Positions 1 to 8,075 are shown, counted from the stretch's first letter. The stretch is 64,000 nucleotides of DNA from Vreelandella arcis (GCF_900103865.1 NZ_FNII01000009.1:1-64000); one strand, 5' to 3'. Translations and numbers: made by a program. The notes: a model not told the origin generated them from the sequence alone.

Positions 1-429
1 CTGGTCGAGAGGCGCAGCGGTTACCTCTTGGCGGCGCGCCTGCCGACGATCACAGCCACTGGAACGGCCAAGGCGATGACCCGGTTATTAGAACCACGCC
101 GAGGCGCAGTGCAGACCATCACCTTGGATAACGGTTCGGAATTCGCTGAGCACCGACAGGTTGCCAAGGCCGTCTCGGCCAAGACCTATTTTTGTGACCC
201 GTACCGCTCATGCCAGCGTGGTACCAATGAAAATACCAACGGCCTGATTCGCCAGTATTTCCCGAAAGGAACGGACTTCCGAAAGGTGAGCGACTCAGCA
301 CTGAGGAGAGTCGTTGCCAAGCTGAACAATCGCCCCAGAAAACGTTTGGGGTATCGGACACCGGCACAAGTGTTCCTCGGAGAGTATTCAGGGGCGCTGA
401 AAACCGCGGGTGCTGCGCTTAATGTTTGA
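1..429 (+). mobile_element. IS30-family transposase, C-terminal part (cut by window edge)
   Basis: The reading frame is open from base 1, so the N-terminus lies outside the window. The visible part is the catalytic core of an IS30-type DDE transposase. The second catalytic Asp sits in TLDNGSEF and the catalytic Glu in NENTNGLIRQYFPKGTDF, followed by the usual RPRKRLGYRTPAQVF end. It would cut and join the element's DNA ends. I could not identify the right terminal inverted repeat in the roughly 100 bases after the stop. It borders an AT-richer strip of small accessory genes, which fits a site of insertion or transfer. Confidence 0.85.
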
Positions 430-537
430 ATTCAGGATTCAAGCTAAGCACAGGGCTACCTGCCACTGCGGGATGGTCGAAGCTCGACTAAGGCTGTCTA
501 TGAACAAGGGCATATCAAGTGACATCAAGGACTGAAT

Positions 538-1011
538 ATGAACTGTGTTTTTTGTGAGATCGTGGCCGGTAACGTTCCATGTCACAAGATATGGGAGGAC
601 GCAGATCACTTGGCTTTTCTTTCCATTTATCCGAATACACCTGGGTTTTCAGTGGTCATTCCCAAGCGTCATGTTCCAAGCTATCTGTTTGCTCAAGATG
701 ATGATGTCGTAACGGCGCTAGTATTGGCTTCTAAGCGGGTGGCTTTGCTGCTTGATGAGGCATTGGATGATGTCGGTCGTACGGGAATGATATTCGAAGG
801 TTATGGAGTAGATCATTTACATGCGAAGCTATTCCCTATGCACGGGACGGGTCAACATTCGGCGTTCAAGCCCATTGCGTCTAGCGTGAGCAAATACTTT
901 GATCGGTATGAAGGCTATATTTCGTCCCATGACTATAAACGTGAAGACGATAACGTTTTAGCGGATATTGCTGCCAAAATCAGGGCGAATATTTATCGGC
1001 TAAAGCTTTAA
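538..1011 (+). CDS. HIT-family protein with altered histidine triad
   Basis: A 157-residue HIT-superfamily protein (nucleotidyl hydrolase/transferase fold). The N-terminus CVFCEIVAG matches the usual start of such proteins, and PGFSVVIPKRHVPS is the conserved strand-helix region. The triad region reads DHLHAKLFPMHGT. Aligned with the canonical HxHxHxx, the first two His are present, including the nucleophile, but the third position is Lys. Activity on Ap4A- or AMP-lysine-like substrates is family knowledge only; the true substrate is unknown. It stands alone between the IS30 remnant and the RidA pseudogene, with AT-richer sequence than the rest of the window. Confidence 0.85.
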   Translation: MNCVFCEIVAGNVPCHKIWEDADHLAFLSIYPNTPGFSVVIPKRHVPSYLFAQDDDVVTALVLASKRVALLLDEALDDVGRTGMIFEGYGVDHLHAKLFPMHGTGQHSAFKPIASSVSKYFDRYEGYISSHDYKREDDNVLADIAAKIRANIYRLKL

Positions 1012-1065
1012 TAAATCAGTGCTCGTTGTCACTAAAGCCTTAACAATCTATACGTGGAGCCTGTC

Positions 1066-1526
1066 ATGAAATCAACCGTGGAAGAGCGCATCCATTCGTT
1101 GGGCTTGGAGCTACCCGTCGTTACCATGCCAAGGGGCAACTTTCGCTCCTATGTCATTTCGGACAACATGCTCTATCTGTCAGGTAAGGGGGCTCCGTTG
1201 CGAGAAGGGGGGGGGTTGTCCCTAAAGTTGGGCAGGAAGTCACTGTCGAGCAGGCCCGGATGTACGCTCAAGAAGTTGGCCTGTATCTCCTTGCGCTCAT
1301 CCAAGAAGCGCTGGGAGACTTTGATCGGGTGCGGCGTGTCGTGAAGATGTTTGGTATGGTCAATGCTGATCCAAATTTCACCTCTCACACTGAAGTCATC
1401 AACGGTTGCTCCGACCTGTTTGTTACCGTTCTTGGTGAGCGCGGTGAGCATGCACGCTCTGCCATTGGTGTTGGCTCATTGCCGAAGGGGTTTGCTGTGG
1501 AAATTGAAGCCGTAGTTGAGTTTTAA
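1066..1526 (+). pseudogene. RidA-family protein, frameshifted at a nine-G run
   Basis: Two overlapping frames together make one RidA/YjgF-type protein of about 153 residues. The first frame starts at ATG 1066 (GGAGC ribosome site just upstream) and reads MKSTVEERIHSLGLELP through SGKGAPLREGGG. The second frame gives VGQEVTVEQARMYAQEVGLY and ends GFAVEIEAVVEF at 1526. They are out of register by one base at the run of nine G at 1207-1215; removing one base there restores a continuous protein. RidA proteins deaminate reactive enamine/imine intermediates. It may be a decayed gene, a slippage-switched gene or a sequencing error. Confidence 0.8.
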
Positions 1527-1696
1527 GACGCTTCGCCACACCATCGCGACGCTTAACCTCTTCCTTGAGCTGTTCCGAGTTTGGGTAGCGGTTTTACCCA
1601 ACGTCGAGGGCTTAAGCCCAGTAAAGGCACACTCTTCCCGACAATCAATTGCGTTCGGGGTTAGCGCTTGCCAAGAGCATCATCAACAAGGAGGAA
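1527..1696. other. Intergenic stretch with two small inverted repeats
   Basis: Between the RidA pseudogene and the acetyltransferase gene. It contains a six-base stem (TGGGTA 1582-1587 pairing with TACCCA 1595-1600) and a perfect 12-base palindrome GGGCTTAAGCCC at 1608-1619. Neither is followed by a T run, so I do not call a terminator. No integron attC pattern could be made to fit. Confidence 0.4.
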
Positions 1697-2206
1697 ATGG
1701 TGCAAATTTACGAAACGGAACGACTACTTATACGGACTTTATCCCTAGATGATGTTCCCGAGTTGACCAATATCCTCAGCGACCCTGAGGTCATGAAATA
1801 TTCGATTCGAGGCGTTTGCGATGAAACGGCGACTCGGCGGTTTATCGAGTGGTGTTTGGAGAGCTATGCAGCTCACAGCATCGGGCCGTGGGCCTTAGTA
1901 GAGAAGTGCTCCGGTAAGCTTGTCGGCTTTTGCGGTGTCAGCCCTGAAGAGGTAAATGGTGTTGAGGAGATTGGTCTGGGCTATCGGCTAGCCAAACGTT
2001 ACTGGGGCAAGGGACTGGCGTCTGAGGCAGTGCAAGTGGTACTCCATTATGCATTTAATCAAAAGCAGCTATCGTCGGTGGTGGTTGTTATTGAGCCTGA
2101 AAATGGTGCGTCACTTAAGGTTGCAGAGAAAGCAGGGTTTTCTGCGTTCGATAATCTTGAATTTCATGGCCGTCCAGTGAGGCTGTACCGGCTAACCCAG
2201 CAGTAG
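1697..2206 (+). CDS. GNAT-family N-acetyltransferase (RimJ/RimL type)
   Basis: A 169-residue GNAT acetyltransferase of the RimJ/RimL-like class. YETERLLIRTLSLDDVPEL is the classic first strand, and YWGKGLASEAVQ contains the Q/RxxGxG/A acetyl-CoA pyrophosphate loop. The ENGASLKVAEKAGF segment is the usual fourth motif. It transfers acetyl groups from acetyl-CoA to an amine; the acceptor (ribosomal protein, antibiotic or metabolite) cannot be told from sequence. The start is ATG 1697 just after AAGGAGGA; the adjacent GTG at 1700 has better spacing and is the alternative. It lies in the AT-richer accessory strip. Confidence 0.85.
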   Translation: MVQIYETERLLIRTLSLDDVPELTNILSDPEVMKYSIRGVCDETATRRFIEWCLESYAAHSIGPWALVEKCSGKLVGFCGVSPEEVNGVEEIGLGYRLAKRYWGKGLASEAVQVVLHYAFNQKQLSSVVVVIEPENGASLKVAEKAGFSAFDNLEFHGRPVRLYRLTQQ

Positions 2207-2260
2207 TGGGACGTACTTCATACTAATGACATAAAAGCGATAATTGCGCGATGATTGGTA

Positions 2261-2578
2261 TTATGGGCTAACCCGATTATGCCAGTAACCCGGCTTTCTC
2301 GAATGATGGGCGAAAGCAACAATGGTAATTGTTTGGTTATTGGAAACAGTCACAAGGGAAAACGGGAATTGTTGAAGGATCAAGCGCTTTGCGCCACGTT
2401 TGCTTGCTTCGCCTACTGCAGGAACTAGTGGTGGATTTGGTGCGCTTAGCTTTGTGGTAGCTTGTTCAAAGGTATCAATTAGCTGTTCACCAAGCCCCGG
2501 TGATTCGAGTTCATACCAAGCTGCGGCTTCCATCAGTTCTTCTGCAGCCTCTGGACTAACCTTTACTATCAAAATCAA
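2261..2578 (-). CDS. ParE/RelE-superfamily toxin
   Basis: A 105-residue protein of the plasmid-stabilisation (ParE/RelE) fold. The N-terminal helix VSPEAAEELMEAAAWYELESPGLG and the C-terminal strands ending IVAFAHHSRKPGYW are typical. The HxxRxPxYW ending is the characteristic C-terminal signature. Family members block gyrase or cleave mRNA; which applies here is not decided by sequence. It lies directly downstream of its presumed antitoxin, with start and stop codons overlapping (2575-2578), so the two are translationally coupled. The pair is read against the direction of the genes on both sides, as is common for self-transcribed modules. Confidence 0.85.
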   Translation of the reverse strand: MILIVKVSPEAAEELMEAAAWYELESPGLGEQLIDTFEQATTKLSAPNPPLVPAVGEASKRGAKRLILQQFPFSLVTVSNNQTITIVAFAHHSRKPGYWHNRVSP

Positions 2579-2811
2579 TTCCTTAACCGAGCTCTGGCAC
2601 GCTCAAGGACTTCACTGACATCTAAAGATTTGATTTTGCCAGATTCAATCTCATTGATTCTGCGACATATCTCCGCGTCCCAAGCTTCCGATACACTGAT
2701 TTCAGCCATACCATCCAGGCTTGCTACCAAATCATGGGCGAGTTTAGCCCGCTCTTTCTCCGATAGGGTCATTGCTTCGTTCGTGATGGTTTCAAGTTGC
2801 GCTGTATTCAT
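2575..2811 (-). CDS. Antitoxin, putative addiction-module component
   Basis: A 78-residue acidic, helical protein. The pattern ALTLSEKERxxLAxxLxxSL is seen here as MTLSEKERAKLAHDLVASL, followed by EAWDAEICRRINEIESGKIKSLDVSEVL. This matches the small addiction-module antitoxin family that is found upstream of ParE/RelE toxins. It should bind and neutralise the toxin encoded immediately downstream and probably autoregulate the promoter. The four-base overlap with the toxin gene supports a two-gene operon. No HTH or ribbon-helix-helix DNA-binding domain is obvious. Confidence 0.8.
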   Translation of the reverse strand: MNTAQLETITNEAMTLSEKERAKLAHDLVASLDGMAEISVSEAWDAEICRRINEIESGKIKSLDVSEVLERARARLRN

Positions 2812-2952
2812 CTATTTACCCAGCCTCATGGAAACGGCAATGTCAAAATCATGCAGCAGATAACACCTGAAGACAAGGTCATCAAGACCGCCTTTGATCT
2901 GTTGAGGCAACTACATTACCGGCGATAGTGGCGGGCAATGCGAGGGGAATCA

Positions 2953-3228
2953 ATGTCAAAGGTCATACTGAAAGGTTTCATTATCGTTCCAGAGTCGTAT
3001 CTAGGCGATGTTAAAGAAGAACTTATTAACCACAAGCAGCTAACGTTAGCAGAGTCAGGCTGTATCGCCTTTGACGTTGTTCAATGCTCAACGAACCCCT
3101 GCCGATTTGATGTATATGAAGAATTCATAGATCGAGACTCATTTGAGCGTCATCAAGCTAGAGTGAAAGTCTCCGTCTGGGGCAAGGTTTCAGCCAATGT
3201 TGAACGGCATTACGAGATTCTGGAGTGA
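2953..3228 (+). CDS. ABM-domain quinol-monooxygenase-like protein
   Basis: A 91-residue single-domain protein of the antibiotic biosynthesis monooxygenase (ABM) fold. VILKGFIIVPESYLGDVKEEL, then ESGCIAFDVVQ, and DVYEEFIDRDSFERHQ match the ferredoxin-like family pattern, with the conserved central His in ERHQ. Relatives oxidise quinols or small aromatic compounds without cofactor, or act as stress proteins; the substrate is unknown. The start at ATG 2953 is preferred because AGGGGA lies 5-10 bases upstream; an earlier in-frame ATG at 2938 lacks this. It is the last gene of the AT-richer accessory strip. Confidence 0.75.
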   Translation: MSKVILKGFIIVPESYLGDVKEELINHKQLTLAESGCIAFDVVQCSTNPCRFDVYEEFIDRDSFERHQARVKVSVWGKVSANVERHYEILE

Positions 3229-3246
3229 TGCTGAATAAACCTTTGA

Positions 3247-4242
3247 TCAAGATAGCTGGGAGCGACGCCATACACTAGGCGGCACTTTTTCCTGGCGAAC
3301 CCAGTTGCGCCTTAGCTGTCGCTCATCACCGAATCCGGATGCTTCGGCGATGCGCGCTAGCGTCCAGGTCGTTTCGGTCATTAACGCTTTGGCTCGCTGC
3401 AGGCGCAACCCCATAATGTAGTCGCCCACTAGCATGCCGGTGAGGTTTTTGAATTGGCGCCGGAAATGACGCTCGCTCATGGCTGCCTGAGCTGCCAATG
3501 TCTCGATACGCCAGGTTTGCGCGGGGGCGGCGCATATTGCATCTTGAACGCGATGCAGTCGTTCATCCACATGATTGCGGCCTTCAAGCCAGGCCCCCAG
3601 TTGAGGCTCTTGGCCACTACGGCGAAGATACAGCACCATTTCTCGCGCTACCGCCAAGGCCAGTGAATGGCCACAAGCACGAGTAAGCCAGTACAGCATG
3701 GTATCAATGCCGGTTGAAATCCCTGCGCTGGTTAAATAGCGCCCGTCCTCGGTAAAGATACAATCACGTTGTACCTTTGCTTGTGGGGCTTTGGCTTGCA
3801 GCTGCTCGATTAGCGTGTGGTGGGTGGTACAGCGCCGCCCCTCTAACAGGCCAGCATCCGCCAGTAATAGCGTGCCCGAGCAAACGGTCATCAGTGTATC
3901 TGCATAGTGGGCATTCGCCTTGAGCCAAGCGACACACTCTTGCTGAGCCAATGGCTCAAGGCTACTGCGGTACTGCCCAGGGATAAGCAGTAAATCTTGA
4001 GGTGGAAGCTGTTCAGGCAAGGGGTCAATACCGCTGAGGGTTAGCGGCCCTAGCCACTGCATGGCCGCTTTGGGGCCGATATAGCGCACCTGAACGTCTA
4101 TCGAAAGCCGGTCAGCACACTGCAAGACCTGAAGTGGGCCAATCAAATCAAGCGGCACTTGGCCGGGCATCATCAGTACCGCCACCCGCAAGGTGGTGGC
4201 TCTCGTGGATGGCGGTTGGCTATTGTGTTGCTCTTCAATCAC
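3247..4242 (-). CDS. GlxA-family transcriptional regulator (DJ-1/PfpI + AraC HTH)
   Basis: A 331-residue regulator with two parts. Residues about 18-190 form a DJ-1/PfpI-like glutamine-amidotransferase fold, with VCSGTLLLADAGLLEGRRCTTH around the nucleophile-elbow Cys. Residues about 225-331 form an AraC/XylS double helix-turn-helix, including LAAQAAMSERHFRRQFK and IAEASGFGDERQLRR. GlxA-type proteins activate catabolic genes; the effector here is unknown. Its start overlaps the end of the upstream isochorismatase-like gene by 8 bases, so the two are one operon, and it may regulate that hydrolase and itself. Confidence 0.9.
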   Translation of the reverse strand: MIEEQHNSQPPSTRATTLRVAVLMMPGQVPLDLIGPLQVLQCADRLSIDVQVRYIGPKAAMQWLGPLTLSGIDPLPEQLPPQDLLLIPGQYRSSLEPLAQQECVAWLKANAHYADTLMTVCSGTLLLADAGLLEGRRCTTHHTLIEQLQAKAPQAKVQRDCIFTEDGRYLTSAGISTGIDTMLYWLTRACGHSLALAVAREMVLYLRRSGQEPQLGAWLEGRNHVDERLHRVQDAICAAPAQTWRIETLAAQAAMSERHFRRQFKNLTGMLVGDYIMGLRLQRAKALMTETTWTLARIAEASGFGDERQLRRNWVRQEKVPPSVWRRSQLS

Positions 4243-4801
4243 GTGGTTTTTGCCATTCGTTGATCAAGTCTTGTGTACTGATAATACGCGCAAAGCGGCC
4301 TTCAAGTACCAGTTCGGTGCGTGCCTTAATATCATCCGCTGACCAGGTGATACCTTGGCGCGTCATGGGAAATGTCAGGGTAGCATCGCTAATAAAGTCG
4401 ACGCTAAATCCCAAATCCGACGCCACCCGTGCGGTGGTTTCGCAGCATTGCTCGGTACGAATACCGCTAATCGCCAGACGTTCAATGCTTCGCTCCCGTA
4501 ACCAGCTTTCTAGCGAGGTATCGCTGAACGCGTTATGTACACGCTTATGAAAGGTCACCGCCACTTCATCGTTAAAGTCATCAAGCGGACGAATGAGGCC
4601 ACCATCAGGGTCAAAAGGCCCTTGGCTGCCAGGTTCTTCATGCAGAATGCGCACAACCGGTATACCGCTGGTCTGGGCGGCATTTAGCACCGCACGCTGC
4701 TTGGGGCGCCACGCCTGAGCCAGTGATTCTACCCAGTAATCGCGGGCGGGGAAGGAGGCTTGAACGTCGATTAATAACAAGGCCGTTTTAGGCTGGGTCA
4801 T
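4235..4801 (-). CDS. Isochorismatase-family cysteine hydrolase
   Basis: A 188-residue cysteine hydrolase of the isochorismatase superfamily. Catalytic Asp is in LLLIDVQASF near the N-terminus, the Lys lies in FHKRVHNAFSDT, and the nucleophilic Cys is in IRTEQCCETTARVA after the cis-peptide motif. Relatives hydrolyse isochorismate, nicotinamide or N-carbamoyl compounds; this one cannot be assigned. The first in-frame ATG is at 4813, but 4801 (MTQPKTALLLID) gives the usual family start. It is cotranscribed with the GlxA-like regulator downstream (8-base overlap), a common pairing. Confidence 0.85.
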   Translation of the reverse strand: MTQPKTALLLIDVQASFPARDYWVESLAQAWRPKQRAVLNAAQTSGIPVVRILHEEPGSQGPFDPDGGLIRPLDDFNDEVAVTFHKRVHNAFSDTSLESWLRERSIERLAISGIRTEQCCETTARVASDLGFSVDFISDATLTFPMTRQGITWSADDIKARTELVLEGRFARIISTQDLINEWQKPRD

Positions 4802-5192
4802 GGCTAATCTCATCGTGTTGAAGTGAGATTACAGATTAGCTGTTACGTATTCTTCCAACGATGCGTTGAGCGGCCACAAGGCGGGCATTTTCGGCCAAAT
4901 GAGAGCAGCATCTTATTGCTGACAAATGCTGCTATCCAGAGTGGAGGGAGCCGATTTTAACGAGCATCAATTCGTAAAAGCTGGAGAGTTCGGAATAGAA
5001 GGCATTGGCGGGCATGGTGATCTACTAGTGGCAGCAGAAACAGGATGGATGCCGCGGGGAGAAACGTGGAGCCTGGGGCTTTTCGGTTACGGAAATACAA
5101 CCCCAACCCTAAAGAAACCCCGCCGATTTCCGATAACTATATAAGACCCACGAAATTCCCTTGGCGGCTGCCAAACGCCCAACGAGGCAACC
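4802..5192. other. Long intergenic region between divergent genes
   Basis: About 390 bases without an intact gene. The minus-strand side must hold the promoter of the isochorismatase/GlxA operon and the plus-strand side that of the DUF4019 gene. The middle contains a short possible methyltransferase remnant (listed separately, 4932-5015, minus strand). No terminator hairpin with a T run was seen. Confidence 0.5.
4932..5015 (-). pseudogene. Possible remnant of a SAM-dependent methyltransferase N-terminus
   Basis: A 27-codon open frame beginning MPANAFYSELSSFYELM. This resembles, from memory, the N-terminal segment (xxLYxxLSxYYDLM) of certain class I SAM-dependent methyltransferases. Similarity stops after about 20 residues and the frame ends at a stop. 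No glycine-rich SAM motif follows. It could be coincidence. If real, it is a trace of a deleted gene. Confidence 0.25.
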
Positions 5193-5600
5193 ATGCTCAA
5201 AACGCTGACCCTTTGCATCACCGCTGCGCTGCTAGTGCTTCCCATGCCCGCTTACTCGCATACTAATGAAGCCGAGGCGGCGGCGCTGGCGTGGCTGGAG
5301 GCCGTCGACAACGGCAACTATGAGCATGCCTGGGAAACTTCGTCCACACTGCTGCAAGCGCCTCTCTCTGCCGGCATGTTGGCGCGCACAGTAGAGCTTG
5401 CGCGCCGAGATTTCGGTGAGGTGGAGTCGCGCAAACGGGTGCGTGTTACTCGTGAAAAATCGATGCCCGGCGCGCCCGAAGGCGACTATGCGGTTTACAT
5501 GTTTCAAACGCGTTTTGAAAACCAATCGGGGATCATTGAAACCGTGACGCCGTACTTGGAAGGGGGTACGTGGAAGGTTAGCGGCTATTACGTGGAGTAG
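5193..5600 (+). CDS. DUF4019 domain-containing exported protein
   Basis: A 135-residue protein with a cleavable signal peptide (hydrophobic LTLCITAALLVLPMPAYS, predicted cut after AYS near residue 22). The mature part matches the DUF4019 pattern: AALAWLEAVDNGNYEHAWETSS, a central SRKRVRVTRE strand, and a C-terminal GGTWKVSGYYV. The fold resembles small NTF2-like or Cys-less binding proteins. The function is unknown, probably periplasmic. It stands alone, with a strong inverted repeat 23 bases after the stop. Confidence 0.8.
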   Translation: MLKTLTLCITAALLVLPMPAYSHTNEAEAAALAWLEAVDNGNYEHAWETSSTLLQAPLSAGMLARTVELARRDFGEVESRKRVRVTREKSMPGAPEGDYAVYMFQTRFENQSGIIETVTPYLEGGTWKVSGYYVE

Positions 5601-5622
5601 CCTCCCACGATAGAACCCTCGC

Positions 5623-5642
5623 ATCACGTGATCACACGTGAT
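5623..5642. repeat. Perfect 8-4-8 inverted repeat containing two CACGTG sites
   Basis: ATCACGTG at 5623-5630 and CACGTGAT at 5635-5642, separated by four bases, form a perfect inverted repeat. The two CACGTG hexamers are exactly 10 bases (one helical turn) apart. It lies between the DUF4019 stop and the nfeD-like operon. No T run follows on the plus strand, so it may be a protein-binding site rather than a terminator. Confidence 0.5.
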
Positions 5643-5861
5643 TAGCCATCCTCCCTTTATGATCAGTCTCGCTTGAAACCTCTGCTATATGTGTTCTTCC
5701 TGACGATGCTTCATGCGCCTGCTACGTTGAATAAATAACCCGTCACAATATTATTGTCCAAAATATATACACAGAATAGGTTTTGTGAAATAAAGTGAAA
5801 TTCTAGTAGGCATAGTGTTTTTCGATGTACCGGTATTAAGTCGCACCGTGCGGGGGTAAAG

Positions 5862-7223
5862 ATGCTGGCCCTTTCTTACAAATCGCATTGGCTGTGGTTA
5901 TTTCTGGCGGGGTTGTTGATGGCAGCGCTGTCGTTAACCTGGCAGGCCATGGCTCAAACGTCATCGTCCAGTGCCTTGGTGCTTAACATTGAAGGTGCCA
6001 TTGGCCCGGCGACCAAGGACTACTTTGAGCGCGGTTTGGACAATGCCCGCGAGCAGGGTAGTGAAGTGATGATCGTTGAGCTTGATACCCCAGGCGGATT
6101 GGTCGACACCACTCGTGACATGATTCGCGAAATGCTCAACGCCGATATCCCCGTGGTGATGTATGTTTCCCCTAGCGGTGCGCGGGCGGCAAGTGCGGGT
6201 ACCTATTTACTATATGGCAGCCACGTGGCGGCCATGGCGCCTTCGACCCACTTAGGCTCTGCCACGCCAGTACAAATGGGCGGTGGTGGGCTGACCGGTA
6301 GCGATGAAGGCGAGGAAGAAAACGCGTCAGACGAGTCGGAGCGCGACGGCAGCGCCATGGAACGCAAGGTGCTGGAAGACGCGGTGAGCTTTATTCGCAG
6401 CTTAGCGGAGCGTCATGGTCGCAATGTTGAGTGGGCCGAAGACGCGGTACGCGATGCGGTGAACCTCACCGCCAACGAGGCCCTGGAGCAAAACGTCATC
6501 GAAGTAGTCGCGCGCGATCTTGACGAGCTACTTGAGCAGATTGACGGTATGACGGTGGTTATGGAGCGCGGCGACTATACGCTTGAGACCGCCGATCTCG
6601 CCATTGAGCGCTTCGATCCGGATTGGCGTACCCAACTGCTATCGCTGATTACCAACCCTAACGTCGCCTACTTCCTGATGATCATTGGCTTTTACGGGCT
6701 GATTTTTGAGCTTTCCAGCCCCGGCAGTCTCTTCCCGGGCACGATCGGCGTCATTTGTTTGCTGCTTGCCATGTTTGCCTTTCAGGTGCTGCCGATTAAT
6801 TACGCAGGTCTGGCGCTGATTGTGGTCGGGCTGGCGTTGATCGTGGGCGAGGCGTTAATGCCCAGCTTCGGCGTGCTAGGTGTCGGCGGCATTATTGCCT
6901 TTGTGCTCGGCTCGGTGATGCTGATGGATTCCGAGTATCTGGCTATTTCGCTGCCGCTTATCGGTGGGGTAGCGCTGTTGTCCGGTGGCTTGATGCTCTG
7001 GACGCTGACGCGCTTTGCCTCATTGCGCCGAACCCAGGCGCATACCGGTGCTGAGCAGTTAATTGGCGCCATCGCTATTGCGCTGGAAGATTTTGAAACC
7101 AATGGCCACGTGCGCTTACACAGCGAACGCTGGAATGCGGTGAGTGATGCCCCCGTCAAGCAGGGCGATAAGTTGAAGGTGCTGCGCCTTGAAGGCTTGA
7201 CGGTCTACGTCTCGCACTATTAG
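5862..7223 (+). CDS. NfeD-family membrane serine protease (ClpP-class)
   Basis: A 453-residue long-form NfeD protein. Signal/TM segment at about 10-31, then a ClpP-like periplasmic protease domain (about 37-235) with the nucleophile Ser near 111 in AASAGTY and general-base Lys near 169 in MERKVLEDAV. An acidic insert (about 147-163) lies between them. Next come several TM helices (about 265-385) and a C-terminal OB-fold NfeD domain. Such proteases cleave the C-terminal region of partner stomatins. The slipin gene follows after 60 bases, the standard NfeD/stomatin operon, linked to membrane quality control. Confidence 0.93.
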   Translation: MLALSYKSHWLWLFLAGLLMAALSLTWQAMAQTSSSSALVLNIEGAIGPATKDYFERGLDNAREQGSEVMIVELDTPGGLVDTTRDMIREMLNADIPVVMYVSPSGARAASAGTYLLYGSHVAAMAPSTHLGSATPVQMGGGGLTGSDEGEEENASDESERDGSAMERKVLEDAVSFIRSLAERHGRNVEWAEDAVRDAVNLTANEALEQNVIEVVARDLDELLEQIDGMTVVMERGDYTLETADLAIERFDPDWRTQLLSLITNPNVAYFLMIIGFYGLIFELSSPGSLFPGTIGVICLLLAMFAFQVLPINYAGLALIVVGLALIVGEALMPSFGVLGVGGIIAFVLGSVMLMDSEYLAISLPLIGGVALLSGGLMLWTLTRFASLRRTQAHTGAEQLIGAIAIALEDFETNGHVRLHSERWNAVSDAPVKQGDKLKVLRLEGLTVYVSHY

Positions 7224-7283
7224 CGCTTGCGGCCTATCTATCATTTATCCAGGTAACTGATTATCCGCTAAACGAGGTGCTAC

Positions 7284-8075
7284 ATGATTCTTTCGTATCT
7301 TGTCCCAGTCGTGTTGGTGGTGCTACTCATCGCCGCCTCTATCCGCATTTTGCCGGAGTACAAGCGTGGCGTGGTGTTCTTTCTGGGCCGTTACCAGGTT
7401 GTGAAAGGGCCAGGCCTCGTCATCGTGATCCCCGGCATTCAAAAGATGCAGGTGGTCGACCTGCGCGTTATTACTATGGACGTGCCCGAGCAGGACGTGA
7501 TCTCCCAGGATAACGTCACCGTGAAGGTTAATGCCGTGCTTTATTTCCGCGTAGTTGATCCTGAAAAGGCGATTATTCAGGTCGAAAACTTCACCCAGGC
7601 GACCAGCCAACTGGCACAGACCACGCTGCGTTCGGTGCTGGGTAAACACGACTTGGATGAGATGCTTTCCGAGCGCGATAAACTCAACGACGATATCCAG
7701 GAAATTATCGACGCCCAGACCGACGCCTGGGGCATCAAGGTCGCCAATGTTGAAATCAAACACGTGGATCTGGATGAGAGCATGATCCGCGCTATTGCGC
7801 GCCAAGCCGAGGCAGAGCGCGAACGCCGCGCCAAAGTTATCCACGCCGAGGGTGAGCTTCAAGCCTCCAAGAAGCTGGTTGAAGCAGCGAATGTGATGCA
7901 GGAGAACTCGGCGGCGTTACAGCTTCGTTATTTGCAAACCATGAGCGACATGAGCAACAAGAACGCCTCGACGATCGTCTTCCCGCTGCCCATGGACATC
8001 ATGGAGGCGTTCAAGGATATGAAGGCGAAGCATACTGCGTCAACGCCGGGGACAAAACAAGACGATCCAAGCTAG
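7284..8075 (+). CDS. Slipin/stomatin-like SPFH-domain protein
   Basis: A 263-residue slipin. One N-terminal TM segment (about 3-20) anchors it, followed by [17 protein letters not shown] and the SPFH/band-7 domain (to about 190). A coiled coil rich in Ala/Glu ([19 protein letters not shown]) follows, and then a short hydrophobic C-terminal region ([13 protein letters not shown]). That last stretch is the kind of segment cut by NfeD proteases. It probably forms membrane-associated oligomeric scaffolds. It is encoded just downstream of the NfeD protease gene in the same operon. Confidence 0.93.
   Translation: MILSYLVPVVLVVLLIAASIRILPEYKRGVVFFLGRYQVVKGPGLVIVIPGIQKMQVVDLRVITMDVPEQDVISQDNVTVKVNAVLYFRVVDPEKAIIQVENFTQATSQLAQTTLRSVLGKHDLDEMLSERDKLNDDIQEIIDAQTDAWGIKVANVEIKHVDLDESMIRAIARQAEAERERRAKVIHAEGELQASKKLVEAANVMQENSAALQLRYLQTMSDMSNKNASTIVFPLPMDIMEAFKDMKAKHTASTPGTKQDDPS

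Noticed and set aside
2833..2928. Short open frame ending KTAFDLLRQLHYRR
   Set aside because: Only about 32 codons, no recognisable family and no ribosome site; could be a remnant, but there is nothing to support it.
430..3240. Integron cassette array
   Set aside because: Small unrelated genes in one strip suggested it, but no gap between genes shows paired R-box/L-box attC patterns, and the HIT-RidA gap of 54 bases is too short. The GCTTAAC at about 1551 has no matching GTTRRRY partner in the right place.
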